Origin: Bacillus massiliglaciei | Lineage (GTDB): Bacteria; Bacillota; Bacilli; Bacillales; DSM-1321 | NCBI RefSeq assembly: GCF_900098925.1 | Contig: NZ_LT622360.1 | Coordinates: 573,136-637,135 of the forward strand | Reading direction: 5' to 3' | DNA: 64,000 nucleotides | Shown: positions 60,770 to 64,000 of the stretch, piece by piece | How the letters are laid out: every line of letters begins with the position of its first letter | How positions within the stretch are numbered: position 1 is the first letter of the stretch | Program-made: the position numbers and the translations under genes | Notes under the pieces: model-generated | Told to the model about the DNA's origin: nothing | The model's input: only the letters and a program-made list of their open reading frames with translations | The model's database searches: none

Positions 60770-61218
60770 TGAGTATGTTTCATAGCTTGAACACCACTTC
60801 GACTGCATTGACAAGCCAGCGGTTAAGGATGGATGTTGTTTCCTCAAACATGGCTAATTCCGAGACTACAAGAGGGAAATATGTAGATGGAGAATGGAAG
60901 CCGTATCAAAGAAAAAGTGTTGTACTACAAAGTAAAGAGAATGGTTTTTCCGGTTATCTGCAAAGAGCCTCTTCGGGCGGCTCTGAAGGCAGCGGGGTAA
61001 AGGTTGCCAAAATCGTGGAGGATCAGACTCCGGGCAAGCTCGAATACAATCCTGATCATCCGGATGCAAACGAAGAGGGGTACGTTGAAATGCCGAATGT
61101 TGATCCGCTGAGAGAAATGGTGGATTTGATGAGTGCGACCCGCTCCTATGAAGCAAATGTTACAGTAATGAATGCCTCCAAAGGAATGCTGATGAAGGCA
61201 CTTGAGATAGGAAAATAA
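60769..61218 (+). CDS. flgC: Flagellar basal-body rod protein FlgC
   Basis: A 149-residue rod protein with the N-terminal rod signature (ALTSQRLRMDVVSSNMANSE) and the C-terminal VDLMSATRSYEANVTVMNAS typical of FlgC. The start codon overlaps the flgB stop (TAATG), giving translational coupling. Confidence 0.95.
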   Translation: MSMFHSLNTTSTALTSQRLRMDVVSSNMANSETTRGKYVDGEWKPYQRKSVVLQSKENGFSGYLQRASSGGSEGSGVKVAKIVEDQTPGKLEYNPDHPDANEEGYVEMPNVDPLREMVDLMSATRSYEANVTVMNASKGMLMKALEIGK

Positions 61219-61245
61219 AATGTAGTAGTACGGGAGGAAATATAA

Positions 61246-61548
61246 ATGCCAGTAATGGGAATCACAGCTCTGAATAATACGAACGGGATAGCGGAGCAAG
61301 CAGCAAAGGCAACTCCTTTTAAAGCACAGCAAGATTTTTCGGGTGCATTGAAGGATGCGATCAATAAGGTAAATGAAGCTCAGATCAGTTCAGACCAAGC
61401 AACTGAAAAAATGGTAAATGGAGAAAATGTGGACCTTCATACTGTTATGGTTGCCAGTCAAAAAGCAAGCATCTCTATGTCAATGGCTCTGGAAGTGCGA
61501 AATAAAGCTGTGGAAGCTTATCAAGAGATGATGAGGATGAGCATATAG
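61246..61548 (+). CDS. fliE: Flagellar hook-basal body complex protein FliE
   Basis: A 100-residue junction protein joining the MS ring to the rod. Conserved C-terminal half: DLHTVMVASQKASISMSMAL then EVRNKAVEAYQEMMRM. GGGAGG is 10 bases upstream of the ATG; an internal ATG three codons later is an alternative. Confidence 0.94.
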   Translation: MPVMGITALNNTNGIAEQAAKATPFKAQQDFSGALKDAINKVNEAQISSDQATEKMVNGENVDLHTVMVASQKASISMSMALEVRNKAVEAYQEMMRMSI

Positions 61549-61621
61549 AAAAGGCACTTCTTAAGAAAGAAAGGATTCATCAAGTTCCTACTAAATTCAC
61601 ATATAATACCGGGGGATTGAA

Positions 61622-63217
61622 ATGAATGAAGCGTTAACGTCAATTAAAACTAAGGTAACAGGATTTTGGGGAGCTAGAAGCAAAAAACAAAAATTTCTGC
61701 TGATTGGCTCTTTCCTGTTTCTTTTGCTTTTTATAATTTTCTTATCGATATGGACATCTAAAACAACAATGGTTCCTTTATACAGAGATCTATCTGCTAC
61801 AGAAACAGGCAGCATAAAAGAGAATCTGGACAGTAAAGGGATTAAAAATGAAATATCTGAAGATGGAACAAGTATCAAGGTACCTGAAGAACAGGTAGAC
61901 ACCTTAAAGGTTGAACTTGCAGCGGAGGGACTTCCTCAGTCGGGCAATATTGATTATTCTTTCTTCGGTCAGAATGCCGGAATCGGCATGACAGAAAATG
62001 AATTCAATGTCGTTAAATTGGATGCCATGCAATCTGAGTTAGCTGGGCTGATAAAGAACATAGAAGGGGTGCAGGATGCGAATGTCATGATTACTCTCCC
62101 CTCAGAGGGCGTCTTTGTAAGTGACGCTGCCGGTGAAGCTTCTGCTTCCATTGTTTTAACTACAAAGCCGGGATACCAATTTCAAGAAAATCAAATCAAT
62201 TCTTTATATCATTTAGTCTCGAAAAGTATCCCGAATCTTCCTACTGATAATATCGTCATTATGAACCAAGACTTTGAGTATTTTGATTACGGAAATACAA
62301 AAAGTTCTGCTGCCGGTACAGCTTTTGCTTCCCAGCAGGAGATTAAAAAAGAAATTGAACGTGATATTCAGAGACAAGTACAAACGATGCTTGGCACGTT
62401 AATGGGTCGGGATAAAGTGGTTGTATCTGTTTCCACAGACATTGATTTCACTCAGGAAAACCGTGAAGAAAACCTGGTTACTCCTGTAGATGAAGAAAAT
62501 ATGGAAGGGATCACAATTTCTGCTAAAAGAATAAATGAAACATACAGCGGTGATCAGGCAGCCGCAGGGGGAGTGCCTGAAGGTGAAGATGCTTCGGATT
62601 CGCTTGGCTCAACCTATGTTGAAGGATCAGACGGTTCAGGCGATTATGAAAAAGTTGAAGAAACGGTAAATAGTGAAGTAAACAGAATAAAAAAAGAAAT
62701 TGTTGAAAGTCCATATAAAATAAAAGATCTCGGTATCCAGGTAATGGTTGAACCGCCGAACGCAAAGGATCCTAACTCACTTTCTGACGAAAGCAGAGAG
62801 GACATATCCAAAGTCCTAAGTACCATTATCAGAACAACAATTAATAAAGACGGGGAAACTGAGGCACTTACTGATGAAGATATTGAACAAAAAATTGCGA
62901 TTTCAGTGCAGCCTTTCAATGGGAAAATGACAGCAACTCAATCTGAAGTACCAGTTATTCCAATATGGGTTTATATCGTAGGGGGCACTTTGCTTCTCAT
63001 CATTATTATCCTCGCCATTCTTTTCTTCCGGTCAAGAAGAAAAGAGGAAGAATATGAAGAGGTTATTGTGGAAGAGGAAGTCCCTATTACCGTTCCGGAC
63101 TTATATAAAGAACAAGAAACAGAAGCATCCATCAAGAGAAAGCAACTTGAAAAATTAGCTAAAGAAAAGCCGGATGAATTTGCTAAATTGTTAAGAAGCT
63201 GGATTGCAGAAGATTAG
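61622..63217 (+). CDS. fliF: Flagellar MS-ring protein FliF
   Basis: A 531-residue membrane ring protein. Transmembrane helices lie at about residues 25-44 and 448-468. The periplasmic-side ring-building motifs between them include TTMVPLYRDLSATETGSIKE and VMITLPSEGVFVSD. The C-terminal cytoplasmic tail (EASIKRKQLEKLAKEKPDEF, then AKLLRSWIAED) binds FliG, encoded next. GGGGGA precedes the ATG. The acidic loop around 315-345 (GGVPEGEDASDSLGST) is a typical variable part. Confidence 0.95.
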   Translation: MNEALTSIKTKVTGFWGARSKKQKFLLIGSFLFLLLFIIFLSIWTSKTTMVPLYRDLSATETGSIKENLDSKGIKNEISEDGTSIKVPEEQVDTLKVELAAEGLPQSGNIDYSFFGQNAGIGMTENEFNVVKLDAMQSELAGLIKNIEGVQDANVMITLPSEGVFVSDAAGEASASIVLTTKPGYQFQENQINSLYHLVSKSIPNLPTDNIVIMNQDFEYFDYGNTKSSAAGTAFASQQEIKKEIERDIQRQVQTMLGTLMGRDKVVVSVSTDIDFTQENREENLVTPVDEENMEGITISAKRINETYSGDQAAAGGVPEGEDASDSLGSTYVEGSDGSGDYEKVEETVNSEVNRIKKEIVESPYKIKDLGIQVMVEPPNAKDPNSLSDESREDISKVLSTIIRTTINKDGETEALTDEDIEQKIAISVQPFNGKMTATQSEVPVIPIWVYIVGGTLLLIIIILAILFFRSRRKEEEYEEVIVEEEVPITVPDLYKEQETEASIKRKQLEKLAKEKPDEFAKLLRSWIAED

Positions 63218-63229
63218 GAGGGCAGCGAA

Positions 63230-64000
63230 GTGACAGATCGAAAGAAAAAAGGCGGTTTAACTGGTAAACAAAAAGCAGCTATACTTCTGATCTCTCTCGG
63301 ACCAGATGTTTCTGCTTCAGTATATAAGCATCTTTCGGAGGAAGAAATTGAGAAGTTGACTTTAGAAATTTCCGGTGTGAGAAAGGTGGAAAACAAGGAA
63401 AAGGAAGACATTATGGATGAGTTCCATAATATCGCTCTTGCTCAGGATTATATCTCTCAGGGTGGGATAGGATATGCTAAACAAGTCCTGGAAAAAGCAC
63501 TTGGCACGGAACAGGCTGCTTCTATTATCAATAGACTGACTTCGTCTCTCCAGGTAAGACCGTTTGATTTTGCGCGGAAGGCTGATCCAGCTCAAATATT
63601 GAACTTCATCCAGAATGAGCATCCGCAGACAATCGCGTTAATTCTTTCTTATCTTGATCCTGCTCAGGCAGGCCAAATCCTTTCAGATTTACCTCAAGAT
63701 ATGCAGGCTGATATTGCGAAACGAATCGCCTTAATGGACAGCACATCACCAGAAATCATCAATGAAGTCGAACAAATTCTTGAACGTAAGCTTTCTGCTA
63801 CTGTTACACAGGATTATACTCAAACTGGCGGTGTAGAAGCAGTTGTAGATGTATTGAATGGTGTAGATCGATCTACTGAGCGGACAATCTTAGATGCACT
63901 TGAGATCCAGGATCCAGAATTGGCAGAGGAAATCAAGAAACGGATGTTTGTCTTCGAAGACATTGTCACACTTGATGGAAGAGCGATTCAAAGGATTGTT
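63230..64000 (+). CDS. fliG: Flagellar motor switch protein FliG (cut by window end)
   Basis: From GTG 63230, 8 bases after GGAGGG, 257 uninterrupted codons run to the window end; the complete protein is about 338 residues in B. subtilis. The N-terminal FliF-binding domain (TGKQKAAILLISLGPDVSAS) and the middle-domain EHPQT motif near residue 127 (NEHPQTIALILSYL) are present. The C-terminal torque-generating domain with its charged residues lies mostly beyond position 64000. FliG transmits rotation from the stator to the MS ring. Confidence 0.95.
   Translation, partial: MTDRKKKGGLTGKQKAAILLISLGPDVSASVYKHLSEEEIEKLTLEISGVRKVENKEKEDIMDEFHNIALAQDYISQGGIGYAKQVLEKALGTEQAASIINRLTSSLQVRPFDFARKADPAQILNFIQNEHPQTIALILSYLDPAQAGQILSDLPQDMQADIAKRIALMDSTSPEIINEVEQILERKLSATVTQDYTQTGGVEAVVDVLNGVDRSTERTILDALEIQDPELAEEIKKRMFVFEDIVTLDGRAIQRIV

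Noticed and set aside
61549-61621. An internal promoter before fliF (TATAAT at 61602-61607)
   Set aside because: No -35 hexamer is found at 16-18 bases; the gap is in the middle of an operon and the box is likely chance.

Overview
This window is an ordinary, well-preserved stretch of core chromosome from an endospore-forming, flagellated member of the Bacillaceae. The assignment rests on three things. The gene order from rqcH (yloA) to fliG matches, gene by gene, the order I know from Bacillus subtilis (yloA through the start of the fla/che operon). The 26-codon sporulation gene spoVM is present. CodY, FapR, RemA, PrpC/PrkC and SMC are all of the Bacillus type. Base composition is moderately AT-rich and even across the coding parts. 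I found no tRNA, rRNA, CRISPR array or prophage.

Layout. Positions 1-360 are the end of an ISL3-family insertion sequence: a zinc-ribbon transposase N-terminus on the minus strand, cut by the window edge, plus the terminal repeat. Next comes helD (RNA polymerase recycling ATPase), which converges with rqcH on a shared terminator; this left edge is where synteny with B. subtilis breaks. From 5.2 to 23.2 kb, nearly everything is on the plus strand: a calcium-pump-type ATPase, yloC, remA-gmk-rpoZ, coaBC-priA-def-fmt-rsmB-rlmN-prpC-prkC-rsgA-rpe, thiN and spoVM. rpmB (L28) is the one minus-strand gene inside this arm. From 23.7 to 29.6 kb lie yloU-fakA, sdaAB-sdaAA and recG. From 29.6 to 33.4 kb is the FapR-controlled fatty-acid cluster fapR-plsX-fabD-fabG-acpP, with a clear FapR operator. 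From 33.5 to 46.4 kb come rnc-smc-ftsY, ylxM-ffh, rpsP-khpA, ylqD-rimM-trmD, rplS, lepB, rbgA and rnhB, a block for ribosome assembly and protein export. From 46.4 to 59.7 kb are the FliK/FlhB-like pair ylqG-ylqH, sucCD, dprA, topA, trmFO and xerC-hslV-hslU-codY. The last 3.6 kb start the flagellar basal-body operon flgB-flgC-fliE-fliF-fliG, with fliG cut at the window end.

How the genes work together. The blocks pair synthesis with quality control. Priming and repair (priA, recG, topA, smc) sit beside translation initiation (def, fmt), rRNA/tRNA modification (rsmB, rlmN, trmD, trmFO, rimM, rsgA, rbgA, rnc), ribosome rescue (rqcH) and targeting and export (ffh, ftsY, lepB). Growth and starvation signals enter through PrpC/PrkC, CodY, FapR and RemA.

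I do not see a new multi-gene system. The most unusual items are non-coding. One is a switch-like hairpin pair ending in eight Ts between codY and flgB. Another is a very long hairpin between rpoZ and coaBC. A third is the recG terminator whose 3' arm carries the -35 box of the fapR promoter. In the proteins, HslV lacks the N-terminal serine described for its B. subtilis counterpart. Start codons were moved downstream of the longest open frame wherever a Shine-Dalgarno sequence and family length agreed.
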